Assembly (NCBI GenBank): GCA_029960065.1
Contig: JASCOF010000004.1
Location: 310,001 to 374,000 of the forward strand
Reading direction: 5' to 3'
DNA from: Flavobacteriaceae bacterium PS02336
GTDB lineage: Bacteria > Bacteroidota > Bacteroidia > Flavobacteriales > Flavobacteriaceae
DNA: 64,000 bases
The notes beneath the pieces were generated by a model. The model did not search any database. It worked only from the letters and a program-made list of their open reading frames with translations, and was not told the DNA's origin. Positions 1 to 8,597 of the stretch are shown here, in pieces; within the stretch, counting starts at the first letter, position 1, and each line of letters begins with the position of its first letter. The position numbers were made by a program, and so were the translations under genes.

Positions 1-858
1 GTTAAAATTGAAGAAAATGCCAATCCGATTTCTGATATTAAAACCGAAATAAATCTATATGAACCTGAATATTTGGATGATGTCGAAAACACTTCTAAAA
101 AGACCGTTTTAGTAATTGAAGACAATGAAGAAGTACTTTCTTTTGTCTACGATATTTTACATACAGATTATAAAGTATTGAAATTTACAGATGGTATTCA
201 AGCATTAGAATATATGGAAAAAGAAATTCCAGATTTAATTGTAACCGATGTTATGATGCCTGAAATGGATGGTTTTGAATTGTGCCGAATTTTAAAAACA
301 AGTCAGAACACCAACCATATTCCAGTAATTTTATTGACAGCAAAATCGTCAACTTTAAATAGAATTGAAGGACTTTCGACGGGTGCCGATGCTTATATTT
401 CGAAACCTTTCAGTATTGAAGAATTAAAACTGACAATTGCCAATTTATTATCTGCAAAAGAGATTATGCGTCAGAAATATGGCGAAGGTTTTATTGCAGA
501 TGCTTCAGAAGAAAATATAAATACGCCCGAAGGTTTATTCGTAAAAAAACTAACTCAGATTATCGAATCCAATCTAGACAATACCGATTTTGATGTAAAT
601 GATTTGGTGAATGAAATAGGAATGAGCCGAACCGTTTTGTATAAAAAAGTGCAAACGCTGACGAATCATTCTGTTGCAGGTTTTATCAAAAATATGCGAT
701 TAAAGAAAGCAGCGAGTCTTTTAGCAAATACGAGTTATTCTGTTTCTGAAGTAACCTATATGGTAGGTTTTAATGATCGAAAACACTTTAGTAAAGAATT
801 TAAAAAGTTTTATAATTTATCTCCGAGTGAATATAAAGGAGCTCAGAGTAAAGTTTAA
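1..858 (+). CDS. Hybrid two-component system regulator, C-terminal part (partial at window edge)
   Basis: The frame is open at the first base of the window, so only the end of the protein is seen. A receiver domain is visible: an acidic pocket in VLVIEDNEEVL, the phospho-acceptor Asp in VTDVMMPEMDG (codon 247-249) and the Lys of YISKPF. It is followed by an AraC-type double helix-turn-helix domain of about 105 residues ending FSKEFKKFYNLSPSEYK. Receiver plus AraC domain at the C-terminus of a longer protein, directly upstream of a SusC/SusD pair, is the pattern of Bacteroidota hybrid sensors that detect glycan fragments in the periplasm and activate the neighbouring PUL. The sensor and kinase domains would lie to the left. 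A stand-alone response regulator is less likely because no start is seen before the window edge. Confidence 0.9.
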   Translation, partial: VKIEENANPISDIKTEINLYEPEYLDDVENTSKKTVLVIEDNEEVLSFVYDILHTDYKVLKFTDGIQALEYMEKEIPDLIVTDVMMPEMDGFELCRILKTSQNTNHIPVILLTAKSSTLNRIEGLSTGADAYISKPFSIEELKLTIANLLSAKEIMRQKYGEGFIADASEENINTPEGLFVKKLTQIIESNLDNTDFDVNDLVNEIGMSRTVLYKKVQTLTNHSVAGFIKNMRLKKAASLLANTSYSVSEVTYMVGFNDRKHFSKEFKKFYNLSPSEYKGAQSKV

Positions 859-885
859 CTTTAAAGGTCACAAAGGTTAATGCAA

Positions 886-903
886 TCCCGATAGCTATCG
901 GGA
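886..903. repeat. 18-bp perfect palindrome
   Basis: TCCCGATAGCTATCGGGA reads the same on both strands. It lies 28 bp after the regulator stop codon. No T-tract follows, so it is a poor intrinsic terminator. It may be a dispersed repeat or a protein-binding site. Confidence 0.7.
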
Positions 904-1315
904 GTAAAGTTTTCATATTAAACTTTGTGGACTTTACGCATTCTATTAGCAAGAGATTTTATAATTAAAGTAATTTTAAGCTATAAATCTGCTCTGAAAG
1001 AGCAAAAAGCAATAGCATTATGCATCGCATCTTGTGTAAAAAGAGCAATTCATAATCTAGCCCTGTAAGGGCGAAAGCATTTAATAGTTTTCTGTATTTA
1101 TGCTAAAACCTTTCAAGGTAATTTTGTAGGGTTGTATTTTTTAGTAGTGCTTTGCACTACTTTTTTTGCTTTTAGGCTTTCAGTTTATTTAAAAGTTTTG
1201 TATTTAGAATTTTGGACTTAAAATTAATCACCTTACAATTTTTTAAGGTTTTTATTACGAATCCCATTTTTAAAGACCTTGCAAGAGGTGAAATTCGCAA
1301 ATAAACACATTCACG

Positions 1316-1346
1316 CCCCTAAATGCGAATGTTTTTCTCCCCTAAA
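1316..1346 (+). promoter_or_regulatory. Candidate regulator-binding direct repeat upstream of susC
   Basis: The octamer CCCCTAAA occurs at 1316-1323 and again at 1339-1346, 23 bp apart start to start, about two helical turns. AraC-type proteins usually bind such direct repeats on one DNA face. It lies about 20 bp upstream of a degenerate promoter box (CACATTTG), as expected for an activator-dependent promoter. That the adjacent hybrid regulator binds here is inference. Confidence 0.4.
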
Positions 1347-1419
1347 ACAGTCATTTAATAGTCACATTTGCAACATAAATCATGACTGATTTCTATCTAA
1401 CTAACCAAAAAATTAATTT

Positions 1420-4400
1420 ATGAAACAAAACAAACATGTAAAGATGTTTTGCTGTGAAGGAAAATATCTAAAACTAGTTTTATTACTGTTTATGTGTATT
1501 TTTTCGACCACAATCAATGCACAAGAAAGTTCGATTTCTGGAAAAGTAGTCGATAATGCGGGATTGCCTCTTCCAGGTGTAAATGTACACGCCAAAGGAA
1601 CTGCAAAAAGCACTCAAACCGATTTTGACGGTAATTTTACAATCAATGTGCCGGCAAAGAGTATCCTTGTTTTTTCTTTTATCGGAATGGATGAAGTTTC
1701 AGTTGACACTGAAAACAAGAAAAATCTAAAAGTAGTTTTAAAAGAAAGTTCTCAGGCCTTAGACGAAATCATAGTTGTAGGTTATGGCACCAAAAAGAAA
1801 AGTGACGTAATCAGCTCTGTGGCTTCGGTTAAACCTGGCGACATGACCAAAGTAGCAACTTCAGATGTGGGAGAAATGCTTCGTGGTAAAGCAGCCGGAG
1901 TTCAAGTTAGTTTAGCTGACGGCGGACCAGGAAGTTCTTCTTCAATTCAAATTAGAGGAAAAAAATCGATTAACGGAAGCAACGAACCAATCGTTATTGC
2001 CGACGGAATCGTAATTGGAAACATTAATGATATTAATGCCAACGATATCGCTTCGTTAGAAATCTTAAAAGATGCCGCTGCACAATCTATCTATGGAGCA
2101 AGAGCTTCAAATGGTGTAATTTTAATTACTACTAAAAGAGGAAAAACAGGAAAAGCAAAAATCGCTTACAATGGTTTTTCTGGAGTTCAAACTATCAATA
2201 GAAATTTTGATGTTTACAGCGGAGAAGAATTTGCCCAGCTAAAAAGAGAAGCTTACAGAACCAGTAACGGAGGAGTTTACAGACCAGATGATCAAGTTTT
2301 TACTCCATTAGAATTGCAGTCTGTTCAATCTGGAAAATACATTGATTGGGAAAAACTGGTTTTAAGAACCGGTGTAACCAATAACCATAGTGTGAGTATT
2401 TCTTCTGGAACAGATAAAACAAGCATATTTTCGAGTATCAACTACATCAATACCTCTGGAGTAGTCCCAAATTCAGATTACGATAAGGTTGCTATGCGTG
2501 TAAATGTAGATCAAAGAGTTACAGATTGGCTGAAAGTAGGAATGAATGTTTCGCTTCAGTATTCAGAATCAAACCGTCCGAATGTGGGGAACATTTTAAA
2601 TAATGCCATTAACACATCTCCGTTAGGACAAGTATATAATCCAGATGGTTCTTTCCGTTATTTACCGGGAGGAATTCAAGAAACACCAAATCCGCTTATT
2701 GATGTTTACGAAACCACTACAAATGAGTTGAATCGTAACGATATCATGAATATATTTCTAGATATAAACTTAGCAAAAGGTTTTACCTATAAATTAAATG
2801 CCAGCCGCAGATCGTGGAATTACAAAGCACTGAGCTTTAATACTTCAAAATCTCTTTCTGGGATTGCCAATTCAGGACAAGGAAGCGGTTATATCGAATA
2901 TAAAGATAATGTAGAATATCAATTGAGTAATATTTTACATTACAACCTTAATCTAGCCGAAAAAAATCATTTTAACTTAACTGGAGTTTACGAGATTACT
3001 TCATCAGAATACAATGATTTTAGAAACTCAGCCAGCAGGATTCCAAGTGATATTTTAGGTATTTACGGCTTAGAAAGTGCTTTCCTGAATACACCTTTAA
3101 TCGGAGGAAACGAAAAATCTCTGGTCTCTTTCGCAGGAAAATTAGAATACGATTTTGATAACAAATATTACTTCACCGTTTCAGGAAGAGCCGACGGATC
3201 TTCTGTATTTGGAGCTAATAATAAATGGGGATTCTTTCCAGCTGTTAATGCTGCATGGAATGTTACGAATGAGGAATTCATGAAAGAACATGTTCCAGTT
3301 TTAAGCAACTTAAAATTGAGAGCAAGTTATGGTAAAGTAGGTAATCAGCCTCAAAACCCGTATCAAAGTATGGCAACCGCTGTACAGAGAGACTACATTA
3401 TCAATGGTGTAAAAGTTTCGGGTTATGTGCCGGGTTCACAATTATCGAATCCGGATTTAAGATGGGAAACTTCAACGCAGTTAAACTTAGCGGCTGATTT
3501 CGGTTTGTTTAAAAACAGATTAACGGGAACTGTTGAGGTGTACAATACAGATACTTCAGATTTATTGATTTATGAAACGCTTAACGCGAATACAGGTTAC
3601 ACGACCAAACTTTCTAATATTGGAAAAGTAAACAATAAAGGTTTGGAGGTGACTTTGAATGGCGATGTAATTAAAACAAAAGATTTCAGATTGAATCTTG
3701 GAGCCACTTTCACTAAAAACAAAAACAGCATTGTAAGTATCTATGGAAAAGATGCAGACGGCGATGGAAGAGAAGATGATGCAGTTGGAAACTTATGGTT
3801 TATTGGAAAACCAATCGATGTGTATTACAGATATAAAGCAGTTGGAATTTATCAGGAAGGAGAAAATATTCCGCTGGTGACAGGAACTACTTTGTATCCA
3901 GGAGATATAAAATTGTGGGATGCAGATCCATCAAACGGAGCCAATCCAAATCCAGATCAAGATAGAGTAATTACTTCTAAAATGCCAGATTGGTTCGGAA
4001 CTTTCTCTTTGGCTTTAGAATACAAACAATTTGATTTCTCTGCAGATATTTATACCGTTCAAGGTGTAACGAGAGATAATTTATTCTTATACGATTATGT
4101 TCGCGGAGGTTCTTTAAGAGGAGTTAAAAACGGTATCAAACAAGATTATTGGACACCAGAAAATCCTGGAGGAAACTGGCCGAGACCAAGAGACGGAAAT
4201 GATCCTCCGTATATCAATACTTTAGGATTGCAGGATGCCTCATACATTCGTTTACAAAACGTTTCGGTTGGATTTAAATTCCCAGAAAGCACTCTTAAAC
4301 CATTAGGACTAAGTAATATGAGACTTTATGTTACAGGAAGTAATTTGGTTACGCTTACCGATTATCAATCGTACAGTCCTGAAAAAGAAATAAGCGATTA

Positions 4401-4446
4401 TCCAGAGCCTGTTACCTGTGTTATAGGCTTGCAGATAGGTTTCTAA
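1420..4446 (+). CDS. SusC/RagA-type TonB-dependent outer-membrane transporter
   Basis: This is the outer-membrane pore of a glycan uptake system, working with the SusD lipoprotein downstream to import oligosaccharides using TonB energy. A signal peptide (hydrophobic stretch ending TINAQ) precedes a carboxypeptidase-regulatory-like domain starting SISGKVVDNAGLPLPGVNV (residues ~38-110). The plug follows (EIIVVGYGTKKKSDVISS to about residue 235, with IQIRGKKSINGSNEPIVIADG-type SusC residues), then a long beta-barrel ending in the terminal aromatic pattern VIGLQIGF. The 1008-residue length is normal for the family. It is the first gene of the PUL, 43 bp before susD, and is probably transcribed from the region carrying the direct repeat at 1316-1346. 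Confidence 0.96.
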   Translation: MKQNKHVKMFCCEGKYLKLVLLLFMCIFSTTINAQESSISGKVVDNAGLPLPGVNVHAKGTAKSTQTDFDGNFTINVPAKSILVFSFIGMDEVSVDTENKKNLKVVLKESSQALDEIIVVGYGTKKKSDVISSVASVKPGDMTKVATSDVGEMLRGKAAGVQVSLADGGPGSSSSIQIRGKKSINGSNEPIVIADGIVIGNINDINANDIASLEILKDAAAQSIYGARASNGVILITTKRGKTGKAKIAYNGFSGVQTINRNFDVYSGEEFAQLKREAYRTSNGGVYRPDDQVFTPLELQSVQSGKYIDWEKLVLRTGVTNNHSVSISSGTDKTSIFSSINYINTSGVVPNSDYDKVAMRVNVDQRVTDWLKVGMNVSLQYSESNRPNVGNILNNAINTSPLGQVYNPDGSFRYLPGGIQETPNPLIDVYETTTNELNRNDIMNIFLDINLAKGFTYKLNASRRSWNYKALSFNTSKSLSGIANSGQGSGYIEYKDNVEYQLSNILHYNLNLAEKNHFNLTGVYEITSSEYNDFRNSASRIPSDILGIYGLESAFLNTPLIGGNEKSLVSFAGKLEYDFDNKYYFTVSGRADGSSVFGANNKWGFFPAVNAAWNVTNEEFMKEHVPVLSNLKLRASYGKVGNQPQNPYQSMATAVQRDYIINGVKVSGYVPGSQLSNPDLRWETSTQLNLAADFGLFKNRLTGTVEVYNTDTSDLLIYETLNANTGYTTKLSNIGKVNNKGLEVTLNGDVIKTKDFRLNLGATFTKNKNSIVSIYGKDADGDGREDDAVGNLWFIGKPIDVYYRYKAVGIYQEGENIPLVTGTTLYPGDIKLWDADPSNGANPNPDQDRVITSKMPDWFGTFSLALEYKQFDFSADIYTVQGVTRDNLFLYDYVRGGSLRGVKNGIKQDYWTPENPGGNWPRPRDGNDPPYINTLGLQDASYIRLQNVSVGFKFPESTLKPLGLSNMRLYVTGSNLVTLTDYQSYSPEKEISDYPEPVTCVIGLQIGF

Positions 4447-4489
4447 TCACAAGGTTTAAGACATTCAATAAATAAAAAATAACAAGATC

Positions 4490-6082
4490 ATGAAAAATAT
4501 AAATTTTCTATTTGTTTTGATTTTCGGACTTTCTTTGGGACTTACTTCTTGCGAAGATTTTCTGGAAGAAACGGTAAAAGATCAAGTTTCTGTAGATTAT
4601 ATCTACAGCTCTCCAGCTGGTTTAGAAGTTGGGGTTAATGCACTCTACAATCAGATGCGTTATTATAATCTGCCTTCTGGCGACAACAGCGATTTGTGGG
4701 CCAATGTATTCTTTATGGTTGCAACCGACTTAGGCTTGCACAGAACTTGGAATACACCTTACGGAACAGGTCATAATCCTCAGTCTTATACAGGTTCAAA
4801 ATGGATTCAAGGTTATAAAATCATCGACAGATGTTCGGCGATTATCACTTCGGCTAGATCCATACAAATGGATGAAACAGCTAAAAAAAGATTAGTGGCG
4901 CAGGCAAGAGTAATTAGAGGTGAATTGTATTTGGATCTAAAACAAATGTATGGCGGAATTCTAATCGATACAATTCCAACAACGCCGCAAAACATCAATG
5001 ATCCAGTAGAATATAAAGTAGCAAGCGACGCCGATGTTTACAAACTAATCGATGGCGATTTAGATTATGCAATTGCAAATCTTCCTTTTAAAGTAGATCC
5101 GGGACGTTACGGACAAGGTGTTGCAAGACATATTCGCGGTAAAAGCGCTTTATGGCAGCAGGACTGGGCAGGAGCAGCAGCACAATTTGATGCTATTATC
5201 AATGACGGAACTCACGGATTAGTGGCCCTTGCCGATGTTTGGGGACAAAACGGAAATCATAAAGAATCACTTTTTACGTATCAAAAAGATTTTCTATTAG
5301 GACCTGACGATAATTTGGCAGGCGGCGGTGGTTCTTGGTTAAGCAGCGTTTTCACACATAGAACTTACGAATTAAATACAAACGAATTGGTTCAGGACGT
5401 TGCTTACGGCGGTCAGGCTTTAGGTTGGTTTTATCCAAATAATTATTTGAAATCACTTTACGATCAAACGAACGATTTGAGATTTAAGACTTATTACTAT
5501 TCAGATAATTATCAGGATTATAAAATCAATGTACCAAGTAATCCAAAATTTGGACAGCCGATTACCAATCCCGCCATTGCAGCACCAAATGGAAATTATA
5601 GAGCTTGGCATTGGAGTTTGAAAAAATATCATGATTCAGAAAAACTGCCAATGACTTCAAATAGTTTTAAAGATTATATGTATTACAGATTGGCTGAAAC
5701 CTATTTATTAGCATCTGAAGCATATCATAATTTAGGAAATGATGGTAAAGCTTTGGCTTATTTAAATAAAGTAAGAAGAAGAGGTTACACAGGAAATCCT
5801 GAAAGTACAGTAACTACTTTTGATTTAACAGCGTGGACATTAAATAATTATTTAGACGAATCAGCTAGAGAATTAGCATTCGAAAATAACAGATGGTTTT
5901 TGCTGAAAAGACTTGGACTTTTAGTAGAAAGACAAAATTTATATTTCCGTTCAAGTCCATCTGGAACTCTTTCTGGAGAAGTACAGCTTAAAATGACTCC
6001 AGCAATGATTAATATGCCAATTCCGCAGAGCCAGATTGATTTGATGGGAAAACCAGCTGGATTTAATGTTGGTTATAATTAA
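4490..6082 (+). CDS. SusD/RagB-type glycan-binding surface lipoprotein
   Basis: SusD-like proteins form the lid of the SusC pore and capture glycan at the cell surface. The protein begins with a lipoprotein signal peptide (LTSC lipobox, Cys21, then acidic EDFLEE, a typical surface-export signal in Bacteroidota). The N-terminal helical TPR-like half and the conserved C-terminal segment (RLAETYLLASEAYHNLG, LDESARELAFENNRWF) are clear. Length, 530 residues, is typical. It follows susC by 43 bp and precedes the GH10 gene by 98 bp. Substrate cannot be read from the sequence. Confidence 0.95.
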   Translation: MKNINFLFVLIFGLSLGLTSCEDFLEETVKDQVSVDYIYSSPAGLEVGVNALYNQMRYYNLPSGDNSDLWANVFFMVATDLGLHRTWNTPYGTGHNPQSYTGSKWIQGYKIIDRCSAIITSARSIQMDETAKKRLVAQARVIRGELYLDLKQMYGGILIDTIPTTPQNINDPVEYKVASDADVYKLIDGDLDYAIANLPFKVDPGRYGQGVARHIRGKSALWQQDWAGAAAQFDAIINDGTHGLVALADVWGQNGNHKESLFTYQKDFLLGPDDNLAGGGGSWLSSVFTHRTYELNTNELVQDVAYGGQALGWFYPNNYLKSLYDQTNDLRFKTYYYSDNYQDYKINVPSNPKFGQPITNPAIAAPNGNYRAWHWSLKKYHDSEKLPMTSNSFKDYMYYRLAETYLLASEAYHNLGNDGKALAYLNKVRRRGYTGNPESTVTTFDLTAWTLNNYLDESARELAFENNRWFLLKRLGLLVERQNLYFRSSPSGTLSGEVQLKMTPAMINMPIPQSQIDLMGKPAGFNVGYN

Positions 6083-6180
6083 TTGATTGTAAAGAATAAG
6101 GTTAAGGTTAAAGTTAGTAATAACCCGATCTGGAAATCAAAGTAAAAATTGATTTCCAGATCAAACTAAAAAAACACAAA

Positions 6181-7275
6181 ATGACACATAAAAAATATAT
6201 TCTAAGTATACTGACAGTTTTTTTGTTTGCATCCTGCAGCAACGACGAAAAAGTAGTTTTTATAAATGCGGACGAAGGCGATACAGATAATCCAAATCCG
6301 ATTACTCAGACATTAAAAGAAAAAGCCAAATTTAAAATCGGCGCTGCAGTAAAAATGAGAGACCTGCAAAATGAAGTCAATTTTAAAAATGCCGTTCTAA
6401 AAAATTACAGCCAGATAACAGCCGAATTTGAAATGAAAATGGCAAGTATCTGGACCTCTTCAACAGCTTATAATTTTACAGCAGCCGATTATTTAGTTGG
6501 TTTTGCGAAAGACAATAATCTGGAAGTTCACGGACATACTTTGGTTTGGTATGATTCTTTTCCAGAATGGTTCAAAAATGCCAAATATGATTCTATTGCC
6601 TTCGAATCAAAAGTAAAAATTTACATTACCGATGTTGTAGGCCGTTATAAAGGCAGAGTAAAAAGCTGGGACGTTGTCAACGAAGTTTTTGCAGACGGCG
6701 GGGCAATGCGAAATGAAACCGTAATTAATTCATTATTTAAAGATCCGATTGGTTTTTATGGAAGATGTTTCCGTTATGCCAAAGCAGCCGATCCAGATGC
6801 TAAATTATTTTATAATGATTACAGTGTAGTTATAGATGCAGGAAAAAGAGCGTCCATAAAAAAAATGGTAACCAGATTTAAAGCTAATGGAGTTCCAATT
6901 GACGGTGTAGGAGATCAATTTCACTACGCAACAGATACCAACAGACAAACCATGAAAACGGGTTTTACAGATATGGCTTCAACAGGATTATTAATCCATA
7001 TTTCAGAATTAGACATCAAGGTGAATACAAGCAAGTCTGATTCGTATGTCTTTACAGATGCCGAAGCACAAAAGCAGTCAGAAACTTATAAATACATTAC
7101 GTCAATGTATGAAGAATTGCCCCAAAGCCAAAAATTCGCGATCTCAACTTGGGGCGTAACCGATAAATATACTTGGCTGACAAGCTTCTGGCACTTCAAA
7201 GAATATCCGTTGCTGTTAGATGCCGATTATAATAAAAAACCGGCGTATCAAGGATTTTTAGATGGATTGAAGTAA
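6181..7275 (+). CDS. GH10 family glycoside hydrolase lipoprotein with altered -2 subsite
   Basis: GH10 enzymes are mostly endo-beta-1,4-xylanases. A lipobox (FASC, Cys19) predicts membrane anchoring and is followed by an acidic linker. The catalytic domain runs from about residue 45 to 362. Visible residues are the acid/base Glu168 in WDVVNEVF, the nucleophile Glu276 in ISELDIKV, the NDY motif, the DQFHY pair and WGVTDKYTW. Compared with Cellulomonas Cex (numbering from memory) the -2 subsite differs: Asn44 is Phe83, Gln87 is Ser126, and the neighbouring His85 is Tyr124, while Glu43 and Lys47 are kept. The fold and mechanism are therefore intact, but the preferred glycone may not be plain xylose. 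It is third in the PUL. Confidence 0.88.
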   Translation: MTHKKYILSILTVFLFASCSNDEKVVFINADEGDTDNPNPITQTLKEKAKFKIGAAVKMRDLQNEVNFKNAVLKNYSQITAEFEMKMASIWTSSTAYNFTAADYLVGFAKDNNLEVHGHTLVWYDSFPEWFKNAKYDSIAFESKVKIYITDVVGRYKGRVKSWDVVNEVFADGGAMRNETVINSLFKDPIGFYGRCFRYAKAADPDAKLFYNDYSVVIDAGKRASIKKMVTRFKANGVPIDGVGDQFHYATDTNRQTMKTGFTDMASTGLLIHISELDIKVNTSKSDSYVFTDAEAQKQSETYKYITSMYEELPQSQKFAISTWGVTDKYTWLTSFWHFKEYPLLLDADYNKKPAYQGFLDGLK

Positions 7276-7285
7276 GAGAAGTGTA

Positions 7286-7461
7286 GAAGCAAGAGACAAG
7301 AAGCAAGATTTTATGAGATGTCTTTTCTCTTTGTTCTTACATCTATTTTCTAAAAAGAAAGCAAGTGACAAGAAACAAGATTTGATAAGAGTCTTACCTC
7401 TGAATTACAGTTTATAAAAAAGACGAATAAATCAGTTAGGAAATCTTGCTTCTTGTCTCTT
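7286..7461. repeat. 7-bp phased inverted repeat element
   Basis: Heptamer units (GAAGCAA, GAGACAA, GAAGCAA, GATTTTA) run from 7286 to 7313. A second similar run occupies 7358-7385. An exact 21-bp inverted copy of 7291-7311 sits at 7441-7461. It fills the gap between the GH10 and PKD lipoprotein genes. No T-tract follows the final arm, so simple termination is unlikely. Confidence 0.75.
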
Positions 7462-7506
7462 TCATCTTTTCCCTCTCAAAAAAATTAACCACAAAACATT
7501 AAAATC

Positions 7507-8406
7507 ATGACCATAAAACTAAACCATATACCGAAATTAAAATATTTCCTTTTAGTGCTTTTTGCAGGTTTGCTTTCCTGCGAAGATGATGTACGCGAAG
7601 TTTATCTTTATAAAAAAGGAACAATAGATGCCACTTCTACAAATACTGCTATTAAAGGAGGAGAAACGGTTACTTATACCGATGCGTCAACAAAAGTACG
7701 AGCTATCAAATGGACCTTTCAAGGAGGATCTCCTGGTGTTTCTATCGAACCAACTGTTGAAGTAAAATACACCAAAGCAGGCACTTTTACGACAACTCTT
7801 GAAATAACACATACTGATAATACAATCGAAAAGAAAACATTTACAGTTGTGGTAGAAGCGCCGCCAACACCACCCATTGTTGTTCCAGCCGATGCCCTTA
7901 AAATTTACTCTGAAAATCCTGATTTTACTAAAACAGCTCCTGTTTTGAACTGGGTTTCAAGTAATCAATTTGTAATTAAAGAAGTGGCAACCGAAGGATA
8001 CGAAGGTGCTTACAGAAATTTTTCTCTTCCGGCAACACCGCCTGCAGCAGAAGCTAAATGGGCAATGGCAATTCTGTCGTTCGTAAATTTCACAGATATT
8101 ACATCTTACACTTATATCAATATGGCGGTAAGAACAACAAGTACAGGAAAAATCAGATTTAGAATGAAAGATGCTTCTAATACTGGTTATGTAGAATTTG
8201 ATGCTACAAGTAATTTGTACGGATTAAAAAGAGATGGAAGCTGGAACATGGTGAAAATTCCAATTGCAGATTACAAAAAACAAAATCCAGCATTAGACTT
8301 AACTAAAATTAAAGATATTTTAGTGTTAAGAAGCGTTGATCCAGAAGATGTTAGAGCTTTAAATAACTACATTTTCGATTTCGATCATATCTATTTGTCT
8401 AAATAA
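7507..8406 (+). CDS. PKD-domain surface lipoprotein, probable glycan-binding protein
   Basis: A lipobox (LLSC, Cys25, followed by EDD) marks a surface-exposed lipoprotein. Residues ~35-115 resemble a PKD/Ig-like domain (IKGGETVTYTDAS, IKWTFQGGSP, KAGTFTTTLEI). A Pro-rich linker (APPTPPIVVP) joins it to a C-terminal beta-sandwich-like domain of about 165 residues (TYINMAVRTTSTGKIRFRMKD, NYIFDFDHIYL) reminiscent of carbohydrate-binding modules. No catalytic motif is seen. In PULs, genes at this position commonly encode surface glycan-binding proteins that pass polymer to SusD. The function is inferred from position and architecture. Confidence 0.75.
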   Translation: MTIKLNHIPKLKYFLLVLFAGLLSCEDDVREVYLYKKGTIDATSTNTAIKGGETVTYTDASTKVRAIKWTFQGGSPGVSIEPTVEVKYTKAGTFTTTLEITHTDNTIEKKTFTVVVEAPPTPPIVVPADALKIYSENPDFTKTAPVLNWVSSNQFVIKEVATEGYEGAYRNFSLPATPPAAEAKWAMAILSFVNFTDITSYTYINMAVRTTSTGKIRFRMKDASNTGYVEFDATSNLYGLKRDGSWNMVKIPIADYKKQNPALDLTKIKDILVLRSVDPEDVRALNNYIFDFDHIYLSK

Positions 8407-8430
8407 TTTTTTACACAGCTAAAGGTAATC

Positions 8431-8463
8431 AGCTTTGTCAAAGTTTAAAACTTTGACAAAGCT
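8431..8463. repeat. 33-bp near-perfect palindrome
   Basis: Two 16-nt arms (AGCTTTGTCAAAGTTT and its complement) flank a single central base. It lies 24 bp after the PKD lipoprotein stop. The following bases (TTATAC) are not a T-tract, so it is more likely a transcript-stabilising hairpin or a dispersed repeat than a strong terminator. Confidence 0.75.
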
Positions 8464-8597
8464 TTATACAAAGAAGCACACGAATTACTACATGCATTCA
8501 CGCAAGTGAAAGCCTTTATTTGTAAAGTAAATCTATGTTTCTATGAGTTAAAATTTAGTATTAAGGAATTTCTCAAAAACAATAAAAACCGAATTTA

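Larger units (their letters stand above)
859..1419. other. Intergenic region between PUL regulator and susC
   Basis: This 561-bp gap has no credible gene. It holds the 18-bp palindrome at 886-903, two 13-nt mini-hairpins at 991-1003 (GCTCTGAAAGAGC) and 1060-1072 (GCCCTGTAAGGGC), and near its right end the probable susC control region with a direct repeat at 1316-1346 and a weak -7-like box around 1363-1370 (CACATTTG). Confidence 0.7.

Noticed and set aside
886..903. Terminator of the PUL regulator gene
   Set aside because: The palindrome is perfect but has no loop and no T-tract after it.
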